From Epiperipatus broadwayi (lineage: Eukaryota > Onychophora > Udeonychophora > Euonychophora > Peripatidae): a stretch of 64,000 nucleotides of DNA. Both the position numbers and the translations under genes were made by a program. Location of the stretch: positions 4,962,001 through 5,026,000 of the forward strand of contig JAQFVV010012420.1 in assembly GCA_028023455.1 (NCBI GenBank). The letters run 5' to 3'. Positions 48,251 through 57,931 of this stretch are shown in pieces (position 1 is the first letter of the stretch; the number at the start of each line of letters is the position of its first letter). The notes below the pieces were generated by a model. It had not been told where the DNA came from, did not search any database, and was given only the letters and a program-made list of their open reading frames with translations.

Positions 48251-49207
48251 AGGCACCACCATCATAATACTGAGTTAGAAAGGAAGTGCCACCATAGAAG
48301 ATTGCAAAATGGAGATCAATTGGTAACCACAGTAGTCCTACAAAAACAAGATAATTAGATGATCCAGAAGTGAATTACCCTTTCATAAAACAGAGTTATT
48401 ATAAGAGATTTAATCATGATCCTCAATCTCCCAAAGCAGGGTGAAATTATGCTTTTAACTCAGAAAAAAAAGCAAAGAGAAGAGAAAAAGATATTTTGCA
48501 GAGAAAGGGGGTAAATTTTGCGAAATATGATAGCTGTGATTTGAGTGCTGATTATTGTTGAGTGATTCTCTCATAGATATAAAGATGTGATGTGTTCATG
48601 ATGCTCCAAAAATTATCTTGGCATTGCACATACTAAAGGTCAAAGTCTTTTCAAATTATCTCTCAGTGGAGCAAGGCACATCTGTATCATGAGTTTGGAG
48701 CCTATAAGACTCATAAGGTCCATGAGTAGACTTTTTTTTTTTTAAACATTCCTTTGGGTTTTTCATCAATGTGCCCTCTGATAGTAAGTTGCATTTGTGC
48801 TTAAATTGATATTGCTTTTCGGTTGCTTGTGATGCATTGCATACTTGTGTTCTTTGGTTAGATTTTCTATCAGTGTCTTGAAAGTGGCATATATATATAT
48901 AGTATGCCCATAATCACTCCTTTCTCACTATGAAAAATTTATATCTGCAAACTCAAATAAATAAATAAATCACAAATTCATATTATGTTTTATGGTGGAA
49001 CTTTATATCTGCAAAATCAAATAATTGACTAAATAGCCCAAATTGACATAGTGAATATTATTCCAGCTTGTAAGTCTGTGAAATATTAATATACAGTTGA
49101 ACATGACTAATATAAATTTTTTCCTTTTTAATTGTGAAATCAAATTGGTTGAGTTAAACCAAAGCATCAGAAGAGGGTTCAACCCATTTTTTTCCCAAAT
49201 TAGATGT
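48250..49207. other. AT-rich DNA, no gene recognised
   Basis: Possibly further decayed retroelement sequence up to about 48,700; beyond it nothing recognisable except a T run near 48,733-48,743 and a short (AT)n at about 48,886-48,900. Confidence 0.45.
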
Positions 49208-49491
49208 GGAATAATGTAATCTAGTACTATAGTTTACATATACAAAAAATAGCTATGTAGACAATGTCAGAAATATTTTGTTTGTATATTTAAAAAATAT
49301 CTATTTAATCATAATTTTAGAAGCATCTTGTTTGTTAAGGTCTATTTACTGATTTGTCATTTGCATAGTACATATTTTATTATGCGAATATGTAAAGAAA
49401 GAAAGAAAAATGAAATGTTAAATGAATATACCTTTAATTATTTTTGTAATTAGAATATTTGAACATTGCTTCTGACTATATATATATATAT
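49208..49491 (+). repeat. Dispersed repeat family R, copy C, left part
   Basis: Matches 37,835-38,100 (TAATCTAGTACTATAGTTTAC, AAAAAATAGCTAT, TTTACTGATTTG, GTCATTTGCATA) and ends in (AT)n at the Gypsy insertion point. Confidence 0.72.
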
Positions 49492-51612
49492 TGTAACGGT
49501 GACCCTCTATATATCCCCCGAGATTACGGGCTTTGAAACAAACATGACATAGCGTAAGGCTTTATTTTTTTTTCTTACATCGACAGTTATTCACGATCCA
49601 CATAAGGGGGCGCCAGATACGATTATTTAAGTTGATTTTAACTACTCGCATCACCTTACATCATGTCAAAACGATTTCGAAGTCTAATCCCACCCACTAG
49701 CTCAAACTCCCAGCATGGACCAATAAGGTGTCTCAAGGTTGTTACATGTTTGTTTCTAAAATGACTCCTCCCGGAGAAGACGCGTTGTCCGCTAATGAAG
49801 ATCAGCAAGGTTTTCTAATAAGTCGATCACGGCATAAAGATCATTTATTGGTTATCACTGACCTATGAGGTTGTTCGCTTACGCCCCGAACACAAGGCTT
49901 ACAAGTTCATCCCCCCGCTTTATTGTATATAACATAATTTATTGACGTTTACTTTGATTATAGACCCGCCCGCTCTTAAATCTATCTTAACTAAGGTGAA
50001 ATAAGAAACATCGTGACTTACGGCACGATGGTGACATAATTAATAAAATAACTAAATGAAAATTAAAATTAACTAAATCTACTTCAAAGATAAGTTATCA
50101 AAGAATAAATAACTACGGTTTTGATTGTGTGTGAAAAGATTTGAGATATGCTCGACTTGATTAGATATTGAACAAGTTTATTAAATATGAAAAGAAAACA
50201 TTATTAATTGATTTATTACAAAACATTATTAATTGATTTATTACAAAACATTATTAATTGATTTATTACACACGCGCACATACATTCACGCCCACAGAGA
50301 ACCATAAGTATTCATAACACAATTTGAATAATGAGAAAGTTCCTTTCTATTTGATAAATATATAATCTTTCCTTAGCTTCACTTAAGTTCAAAGTTCATG
50401 TTTACAAAGTTCAGTAACAAAGATAAACTATTATGACGAGGAAAGTCTTAAGATTTATTTGAGTAAATTTATGTTGGTTAATTACGAGATTGCCTTACGA
50501 GTTTATTAATTGAGTGAGTGAACAGAATAAAAAAACATATTTACCTAGGATTTGTCTTGGTTGCAACGAAGGTCGATTGGTCTGGACGAGTTTGGGTGTT
50601 TCACGGAACATTTCTTTTATTAGGAGCATTCACTTAACACGACGATGTTATCAGAATTTCATAGCTTCGGAGATATTTCAGTAGCGGAGCGCCGATCAGT
50701 CACTGAAGGGTTTATTAGCCCCTCATGACAGTCGACGCTCTTGGTATTAATTTCATGATGATCATTTTAAATATTGAGGAATAACCAAGCTAATTCAGAA
50801 CAATTCTAATTTTAAATAAAAGCATAAGCATCGGAATAAATGAGCAGGTGGTAATTCAGCGTACTGAGAATTGGAAAATAAAAAAAACACAATAATGAGA
50901 ATGTATCAATCGAAATGAATCGAATCGAACTGAATCCAAACAATTCTTTCCAAATTAACCATTGAATAGGTTTTGACTAGTATTTATAAAGGTTGATCCA
51001 TATCTTGGGATCCAATCTACCCCCATAGTTCCCTGTTCTTGGAGTTGTCGTTCAGGTCCGCGTTTGAGGTACCTGCTCACTCACTCTTTGTGCTAAAGGC
51101 AATATTTATTTTGGGACAATCTCATTTTGCAATCTCACTCAACCAACCTTATTCCTTCACACCTCGAAGGCATGCGTGTGTGCGTGTGTTTTACTAGAAC
51201 AATCCAAGTTATTTTACATTTAGAAGTCGAGCATTTATCTTTTCCTCAAATCTTTTCTATAAGTTTTATTCTAGTTAAAATTATATTTCTGAAATAAACA
51301 TTTTTTTAATTCCCCGTGGTGATTTTGATTGATAATTATTTTTATTATTTTAGGAGTGCATATTATATTTTATTATTTAGGAAAGCAAATTATTTTTTGT
51401 TATTATTTTTATTATCTAAAGGCTTTAATCATTTAATTAGACGTTTTACCGTCTGCATTTTATCAATATGTTTTATAAATGTATTTACGAGAGAAAGAAA
51501 ACTATTACTAATTACGAAAATAAAGTTACGAGTGTTTTATGTTGCTTGCTGGTGTGTGTGTGTTTATCGATGTATCCTAGATTTAATATTGATGTAACGC
51601 TGTCTCGTTACA
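49492..51612 (-). repeat. 3' LTR of Gypsy element (2121 bp)
   Basis: In element sense it starts TGTAACGAGACAGC and ends CACCGTTACA. It includes three exact copies of a 25-bp unit (50,195-50,269, AAAACATTATTAATTG...). The ORF at 51,316-51,597 is duplicated in the other LTR merely because the LTRs are identical. Confidence 0.95.
50195..50269. repeat. 25-bp unit, three tandem copies, in LTR
   Basis: Three exact units at 50,195, 50,220 and 50,245; the same array is at 56,513-56,587 in the other LTR. Position in the U3/R area is unknown. Confidence 0.93.
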
Positions 51613-51628
51613 TATCTCCCCGCCCGGT
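51613..51628 (-). promoter_or_regulatory. Polypurine tract of Gypsy element
   Basis: In element sense GGGCGGGGAGATA abuts the 3' LTR. It is purine-rich with one C, adequate for plus-strand priming. Confidence 0.7.
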
Positions 51629-51677
51629 GTAGAGTAAAATCCGATGCTGCGGGTTTTAGCTCGGTGAAGGAGCGAAA

Positions 51678-52325
51678 TTATTCTGCTCTCTTCAGTGCTC
51701 TTGCATTGAACGTTCCTTTTCCGTGGGTCAACGCAAAGGCGTTGTTTCCATATGCCTTGACGATCTCGTATGGGCCCTCGTATATGTCGAGGAATTTTTT
51801 GTAGATGTTTTGTCCGGGTCGACTGACCGGGTTGGCCTTTACCATCACTCGATCGCCCACTTTGAACGTATTCCGGGTGGGCTTCTTGGTCTGCGTTCGC
51901 CTTTTTCCCATGTGCTCCAATCTTCGTAGCGCTATTTGGTTGTCTTGTTTCCTATCGATTTTTCCGGTTCGGATGGTGGGCCTGTCATCGTATGGGTAAG
52001 GTATTGGTTGCCCATAATGGAGTCGGCTTGGTTCAAATCCAGTTGATTCATTTTTTGAGGAGTTGATCATTCCCGTGATCCGGGGAATCTCCTGGACCCA
52101 TTTCCGGTGATCTCCCGCAGTATACACACGGAATAACCGTCCCAATTCCCGCATTACTCGCTCGCACGGGTTGCTCTGCGGGTTCCGGATCGACGTCATG
52201 TGGTGTTTGATCCCGGTTCGATTTATCCACTGCCGCCAAGTTTTCGACACAAATGGTGTGCCATGATCCGATAGGATGTACCTAGGCTTCCCAATGATCC
52301 GATAGGATGTACCTAGGCTTCCCAA
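51678..52325 (-). CDS. Gypsy integrase C-terminal part (separated by frameshift)
   Basis: A 215-codon frame continuing the polyprotein after the 31-bp duplication. It holds the last two catalytic residues of the integrase DDE triad: D in LSDHGTPF (residue 20) and E in NPCERVMRE (residue 55), 35 positions apart as in the family. The C-terminal half has a basic region and VGDRVMVKAN...YEGPYEIVKAYG, a GPY/F-type module seen in many Gypsy integrases. The first ten residues derive from the duplicated segment, so this ATG is not a natural start. Confidence 0.88.
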   Translation of the reverse strand: MGSLGTSYRIIGKPRYILSDHGTPFVSKTWRQWINRTGIKHHMTSIRNPQSNPCERVMRELGRLFRVYTAGDHRKWVQEIPRITGMINSSKNESTGFEPSRLHYGQPIPYPYDDRPTIRTGKIDRKQDNQIALRRLEHMGKRRTQTKKPTRNTFKVGDRVMVKANPVSRPGQNIYKKFLDIYEGPYEIVKAYGNNAFALTHGKGTFNARALKRAE

Positions 52326-52326
52326 T
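52265..52326. repeat. 31-bp tandem duplication that breaks the integrase frame
   Basis: The unit beginning GATCCGATAGGATGTACC occurs at 52,265 and 52,296. Because 31 is not a multiple of three, the polyprotein shifts frame after LSDH and ends in HWEA. Both flanking frames are otherwise open. Confidence 0.95.
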
Positions 52327-55300
52327 GATGGGAAACTGTTTTGTCTCCAATAATTTGATGGTCTGGTGTGCGTTCGCCCGGGCCATGGGGTAGGCGGCGA
52401 CCATTTTGGAACATAAGTCGTATGCGACTAATATATATCTCTTTCCCCCGGCCATCGGTAACGGCCCGTAATAATCGATTGCCACGGTGTGGTTAGGTTC
52501 CCGTATGATAATTGGTATCTGAGGTCCTTCATTGGATCGATTTAGTGGTTTGGTCCTCGCACAGACATCGCATCCCCGTAATCTTGCGGCGATGTCCCGG
52601 TGCATTCCAGGCCAGTAAAACCAATTGCTAAGGTATCCCTCAGTCTTGTTCGCTCCATAATGTCCGCGTTCCCGATGTGTCTCGTCGATCATTTGATTTC
52701 GCATTTCTTTCGGGATTATAATCCGGGTTTGCTTCCCATTCCCTGTGTTTCTTTGGAGTAACCCCCCCAGGGTGATGCATCGGTCCCGATATTTCCATAG
52801 TGGACCCCCTTCGGTTCCTTCTTCCCCCTGGTAAGAGCCCGCCTTCGACTTCCCTTTACGTAAATAACTGATTATTCGTCGGCAGTCCTCGTCCTTTTCC
52901 TGGCTCCTTCGAATGTTGCCTGCTTTAAGCCCTCCCTTCTTGTCCTGTCGGGTCGTTGCGGCTATGTATGCGAACTCGCTTGCCTCCGCATTCGTCTGAG
53001 TTCCTACCGGGTAACGGCTCAGCGTGTCCGCGATCACGTTATCCCTTCCTTTGCAGTATTCTACCTCATATTGAAATTCCTGCAGGGCTAGACTCCACCG
53101 CACCAATCTGTTGTTTGTCAGGAAGCTTTTGTTTAGGAACTCCAGACTCCGGTGGTCAGTGACGACCCTTACTTTGGACCCGACCAGGTATTGCCGGAAC
53201 TTTTTGAACGCCCACACTATGGCGAGGGCTTCTCGCTCGGTGACCGTGTACCTTCTTTCCGGGTCTTTAAGTAGCCGACTAATGAACGCCAACACTCTCT
53301 GTTCTCCCTCCGGCCCCTTCTGGTACAACGTGGCCCCCAGCCCGATGTCACTGCTGTCCGTTTGTACCCAGAACATCTGGTCGAAATCCGGGTATGTCAA
53401 TATTGTTTGTTTCAGGAACCCTTCTTTTACTCTCCGGAAACTCCGTTCCCGCTTCTCGTCCCACACCCATGCTTGTTCCTTTCTTAGTAGTTGTAACAAG
53501 GGCTCCATATCGTGGGTGAAATTCTCGTAGAACTTGTTATAAAAGGTACACATTCCGAGGAATGCCTTAATGTCCTTCTTCTTCTTTGGGGTGGGAAATT
53601 CCTGGATCGCCTGGATTTTTTCGGGGTTAGGCCGCACTCCATCCGGGCTGACTATGTGTCCCAAGAACTTGACCTCCTGTGTCGCAAAATGGCTCTTCTT
53701 GATGTTGATTTTGATCCCCTTCTGCTCGCATTCTTGGAGTAGCCTTTCTAAGTGCTGGCAATGCTCCTCGATGTCATTGGATGCTATGATGATGTCGTCC
53801 ACGTACATCGTCGCAAATCCTTTTACCTCGTCAGATAGGGTTTGATCCAGGCATTGTACCAAGCCTGCCCCACTGTTCTTTAACCCGAAGGGTACTCGGT
53901 TGAACTGGTACGCCCTTCCGTTATATTTGAATGCGGTGTACTTTCGGTCGTCGGGGTGGAGGCTCATTTGCCAGTAACTATTGGTTAAATCCATCGTGGA
54001 AAAAATCCGCTTGTTCCGGAACCTGGTCATTAGTTCGTTCATGACAGGTGGGGCGTTTGTGTCCGGGATCGTTACCTTGTTTAGTTGCCTAGCGTCGAGG
54101 CACAATCGTATTGACCCGTCCCCTTTTTTCACGGCTAGGATGGGATTATTGTACGGCGAGGTGCATTTTGAAACGACTCCCCACTCCGTCATCTGCTTTA
54201 ACTGGGTTTCAATTTCTTTCCGGTATTGGAATGGGATCGGGTATGCCCTCGTCTGATATGGGTGGCTGGTGCTCAATCGGATCCGGTGTTCGTATCCTCG
54301 AATTACTCCCGGTTTGTCCGAGAAGACACTTTTGTGTGCCCCCAATATTTCCTGAATTCTTTCCTTCTTTTCTTTGTCTGGTCCAGTTATTTCCTCGATT
54401 CTTTTTTCGATTTCCCCTTTTATCGCGATGCATTGCAGCTTCCTTTGTCTTTCTGGTTCTTCGTCCACTTTGCTTTTGAAAGGCACCGTGACTGTGCTGA
54501 TCCTCGCTAGTTCGGTCCCGTAATCGATGTTACATTTAGCCATTTTCATGAAGTCTGATCCTAATACTAAGTCATGGATTAAGCCTTCCAGTATTAGTAC
54601 GACCTGGGTAAACTCCTGTCCTGCAATGCTGATATTCGCCCACACTTGTTTGGTTTGTATTTTCGCCTTTTTTCCATTGGCCAGTACAATTTGGGTCCCT
54701 TTTAGCGGTAGGATTTTTATCTCTGTTGGCCCTTGGGCGATCTTGTTGAAAATTTCCTGTGCCATTACGGATACTTGGCTTCCCGTATCCAGCAAAGCCC
54801 TTGCCTTGAACCCCTGGATTGACACGTCGATTATTGGGCATTCCTGTCTTCTCCGAGGTCCTTCCCCCCCCCCAGCTTGTGTCATATTGGCTATTCTGAT
54901 CCCATTGTCCTCCTCTTGGTTAAAATAATCGTCGTTTTCGATCGCCTGTAGTTTCTTCAGCACTCCTGTTATTTCGGTTTCCCTTTCAATGATTTGTTTG
55001 ATCTCCCTGGGTAGGTTGCGTCCCGCTATCCTAATTTGCTGTTCCTCTGGTATTTGGTATTTGTCTATTTTTTTTAGTCTTGCCATCTGTCTCTGGACGA
55101 AGGTACTGTATTTTTCCTCTTCTTCCCTTTTGTTTTGTTCTATCTCCCATCTTTCCCTTTCCTGCTGGGCTACTCCCCAATATCTTTTCATGATGGCCCT
55201 TTGATATTCCTCGAATGTCTCTGGTTTGTTTTTCATTGTCTCCCACCATTCCACGACTTCCCCTTGGATGTGGCTACATGCGATCGCTATTTTGGATTCT

Positions 55301-55410
55301 TCGCTGAACTGCTCGCATGAAAATAACCTCTTCAAACTTTCTATATATCGACATGGATTCTCATTTCCCTTTCCTTTGAATTGCTCTATTTTTATCCATT
55401 TTCCCTCCAT
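52282..55410 (-). CDS. Ty3/Gypsy Gag-Pol polyprotein, 1042 aa (truncated in integrase)
   Basis: A single frame with Gag and Pol fused. Residues 1-160: retrotransposon Gag (FKGKGNENPCRYIE, VVEWWETM, AIMKRYWG). No CCHC knuckle follows. Residues 191-290: aspartic protease, active site LLDTGSQV (D208). Residues 385-600: reverse transcriptase with LCLDARQLN, FSTMDLTNSYWQ, FGLKNS and catalytic YVDD (536-539). Residues 680-800: RNase H with D685 (WVQTDSS), E727 (TEREALA) and D752 (VTDHRS). Residues 912-950: H2C2 zinc binding of integrase (H912, H917, C947, C950). D979 (AIDYYG) is the first triad residue. The frame then enters the duplication and stops. Role: capsid, maturation, cDNA synthesis and integration. 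Apart from this break, no lesion is seen, so the copy is a close relative of an active element. Start chosen at the first ATG of the frame. Confidence 0.93.
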   Translation of the reverse strand: MEGKWIKIEQFKGKGNENPCRYIESLKRLFSCEQFSEESKIAIACSHIQGEVVEWWETMKNKPETFEEYQRAIMKRYWGVAQQERERWEIEQNKREEEEKYSTFVQRQMARLKKIDKYQIPEEQQIRIAGRNLPREIKQIIERETEITGVLKKLQAIENDDYFNQEEDNGIRIANMTQAGGGEGPRRRQECPIIDVSIQGFKARALLDTGSQVSVMAQEIFNKIAQGPTEIKILPLKGTQIVLANGKKAKIQTKQVWANISIAGQEFTQVVLILEGLIHDLVLGSDFMKMAKCNIDYGTELARISTVTVPFKSKVDEEPERQRKLQCIAIKGEIEKRIEEITGPDKEKKERIQEILGAHKSVFSDKPGVIRGYEHRIRLSTSHPYQTRAYPIPFQYRKEIETQLKQMTEWGVVSKCTSPYNNPILAVKKGDGSIRLCLDARQLNKVTIPDTNAPPVMNELMTRFRNKRIFSTMDLTNSYWQMSLHPDDRKYTAFKYNGRAYQFNRVPFGLKNSGAGLVQCLDQTLSDEVKGFATMYVDDIIIASNDIEEHCQHLERLLQECEQKGIKINIKKSHFATQEVKFLGHIVSPDGVRPNPEKIQAIQEFPTPKKKKDIKAFLGMCTFYNKFYENFTHDMEPLLQLLRKEQAWVWDEKRERSFRRVKEGFLKQTILTYPDFDQMFWVQTDSSDIGLGATLYQKGPEGEQRVLAFISRLLKDPERRYTVTEREALAIVWAFKKFRQYLVGSKVRVVTDHRSLEFLNKSFLTNNRLVRWSLALQEFQYEVEYCKGRDNVIADTLSRYPVGTQTNAEASEFAYIAATTRQDKKGGLKAGNIRRSQEKDEDCRRIISYLRKGKSKAGSYQGEEGTEGGPLWKYRDRCITLGGLLQRNTGNGKQTRIIIPKEMRNQMIDETHRERGHYGANKTEGYLSNWFYWPGMHRDIAARLRGCDVCARTKPLNRSNEGPQIPIIIREPNHTVAIDYYGPLPMAGGKRYILVAYDLCSKMVAAYPMARANAHQTIKLLETKQFPIIGKPRYILSDHWEA

Positions 55411-55789
55411 TCTGTTTGTTGTCTCGTTGATCTTGATTTATTTGGCCTATTATAATTTTTTCACTACTGTTTACGGGAATGTGGTTCTTTTTTACTTTTG
55501 ATTTTATTTGTTCTATGGTGACAGCGACCGATCGGCGTCCGCTCCCTTATCTCCTGCTATGCTTTATTTGTTTTGTTTATTTTGCTCCGGTTCCCGATGT
55601 TTTGTTTACCCATTTGCGATGTTAAGAATCGCCGCGATTTTGTTCCGTTTGTTTATTATATATATATATATTTTTTTTTTCAAGCTTTTTGTTTACATAA
55701 ATATTTCCGCGTCTTCTCCCAGTTCGGCCGCTTTTGCTAGTATCTAGATTTGCTTTTTCTTTATGTTTAGAAGCTTCATTTATACTAGC
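55411..55789 (-). other. Leader region of Gypsy element
   Basis: Non-coding stretch between PBS and Gag start in element sense, with an (AT)n-plus-A-run patch at about 55,655-55,681. No alternative ORF with recognisable content. Confidence 0.6.
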
Positions 55790-55807
55790 TTCACGTTGGA
55801 AGCGCCA
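55790..55807 (-). promoter_or_regulatory. Primer binding site of Gypsy element
   Basis: In element sense TGGCGCTTCCAACGTGAA starts one base after the 5' LTR. Its first six bases are identical to the PBS of the giant element at 21,328. The tRNA cannot be named with certainty. Confidence 0.75.
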
Positions 55808-55808
55808 A

Positions 55809-57931
55809 TGTAACGGTGACCCCTCTATATATCCCCCGAGATTACGGGCTTCGAAACAAACATGACATAGCGTAAGGCTTTATTTTTTTTCTTACATCGA
55901 CAGTTATTCACGATCCACATAAGGGGGCGCCAGATACGATTATTTAAGTTGATTTTAACTACTCGCATCACCTTACATCATGTCAAAACGATTTCGAAGT
56001 CTAATCCCACCCACTAGCTCAAAACTCCCAGCATGGACCAATAAGGTGTCTCAAGGTTGTTACATGTTTGTTTCTAAAATGACTCCTCCCGGAGAAGACG
56101 CGTTGTCCGCTAATGAAGATCAGCAAGGTTTTCTAATAAGTCGATCACGGCATAAAGATCATTTATTGGTTATCACTGACCTATGAGGTTGTTCGCTTAC
56201 GCCCCGAACACAAGGCTTACAAGTTCATCCCCCCGCTTTATTGTATATAACATAATTTATTGACGTTTACTTTGATTATAGACCCGCCCGCTCTTAAATC
56301 TATCTTAACTAAGGTGAAATAAGAAACATCGTGACTTACGGCACGATGGTGACATAATTAATAAAATAACTAAATGAAAATTAAAATTAACTAAATCTAC
56401 TTCAAAGATAAGTTATCAAAGAATAAATAACTACGGTTTTGATTGTGTGTGAAAAGATTTGAGATATGCTCGACTTGATTAGATATTGAACAAGTTTATT
56501 AAATATGAAAAGAAAACATTATTAATTGATTTATTACAAAACATTATTAATTGATTTATTACAAAACATTATTAATTGATTTATTACACACGCGCACATA
56601 CATTCACGCCCACAGAGAACCATAAGTATTCATAACACAATTTGAATAACGAGAAAGTTCCTTTCTATTTGATAAATATATAATCTTTCCTTAGCTTCAC
56701 TTAAGTTCAAAGTTCATGTTTACAAAGTTCAGTAACAAAGATAAACTATTATGACGAGGAAAGTCTTAAGATTTATTTGAGTAAATTTATGTTGGTTAAT
56801 TACGAGATTGCCTTACGAGTTTATTAATTGAGTGAGTGAACAGAATAAAAAAACATATTTACCTAGGATTTGTCTTGGTTGCAACGAAGGTCGATTGGTC
56901 TGGACGAGTTTGGGTGTTTCACGGAACATTTCTTTTATTAGGAGCATTCACTTAACACGACGATGTTATCAGAATTTCATAGCTTCGGAGATATTTCAGT
57001 AGCGGAGCGCCGATCAGTCACTGAAGGGTTTATTAGCCCCTCATGACAGTCGACGCTCTTGGTATTAATTTCATGATGATCATTTTAAATATTGAGGAAT
57101 AACCAAGCTAATTCAGAACAATTCTAATTTTAAATAAAAGCATAAGCATCGGAATAAATGAGCAGGTGGTAATTCAGCGTACTGAGAATTGGAAAATAAA
57201 AAAAACACAATAATGAGAATGTATCAATCGAAATGAATCGAATCGAACTGAATCCAAACAATTCTTTCAAAAATTAACCATTGAATAGGTTTTGACTAGT
57301 ATTTATAAAGGTTGATCCATATCTTGGGATCCAATCTACCCCCATAGTTCCCTGTTCTTGGAGTTGTCGTTCAGGTCCGCGTTTGAGGTACCTGCTCACT
57401 CACTCTTTGTGCTAAAGGCAATATTTATTTTGGGACAATCTCATTTTGCAATCTCACTCAACCAACCTTATTCCTTCACACCTCGAAGGCATGCGTGTGT
57501 GCGTGTGTTTTACTAGAACAATCCAAGTTATTTTACATTTAGAAGTCGAGCATTTATCTTTTCCTCAAATCTTTTCTATAAGTTTTATTCTAGTTAAAAT
57601 TATATTTCTGAAATAAACATTTTTTTAATTCCCCGTGGTGATTTTGATTGATAATTATTTTTATTATTTTAGGAGTGCATATTATATTTTATTATTTAGG
57701 AAAGCAAATTATTTTTTGTTATTATTTTTATTATCTAAAGGCTTTAATCATTTAATTAGACGTTTTACCGTCTGCATTTTATCAATGTGTTTTATAAATG
57801 TATTTATGAGAGAAAGAAAACTATTACTAATTACGAAAATAAAGTTACGAGTGTTTTATGTTGCTTGCTGGTGTGTGTGTGTTTATCGATGTATCCTAGA
57901 TTTAATATTGATGTAACGCTGTCTCGTTACA
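55809..57931 (-). repeat. 5' LTR of Gypsy element (2123 bp)
   Basis: Nearly identical to 49,492-51,612. Visible differences include one extra C near the right end in element sense (55,820), CTTCGAAA against CTTTGAAA, one extra A near 56,022, AACGAG against AATGAG, CAAAAATT against CCAAATT near 57,269, and two transitions near 57,787-57,807. It drives transcription of the element in the family. Confidence 0.95.

Larger units (their letters stand above)
49492..57931 (-). mobile_element. Young Ty3/Gypsy LTR retrotransposon, 8.4 kb
   Basis: LTRs of 2121 bp (49,492-51,612) and 2123 bp (55,809-57,931) with TGTAAC..GTTACA ends flank a 4.2-kb internal region coding on the minus strand. A PBS and a polypurine tract lie at the expected inner edges. 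Flanks are (AT)n, compatible with a 4-bp ATAT duplication. Domain order Gag, protease, RT, RNase H, integrase is that of Ty3/Gypsy. The LTRs differ at about ten positions by eye, so the insertion is recent. A 31-bp tandem duplication breaks the integrase. GC content of the coding part is visibly higher than the surroundings. Confidence 0.96.

Noticed and set aside
51316-51597. 93-residue hydrophobic frame repeated at 57,635-57,916
   Set aside because: It lies inside the Gypsy LTR and is antisense to the element; it is conserved only because the two LTRs are near-identical.
52956-55501. Many plus-strand frames of 60-140 codons
   Set aside because: They are shadows opposite the minus-strand Gag-Pol frame, which carries all the domain motifs.
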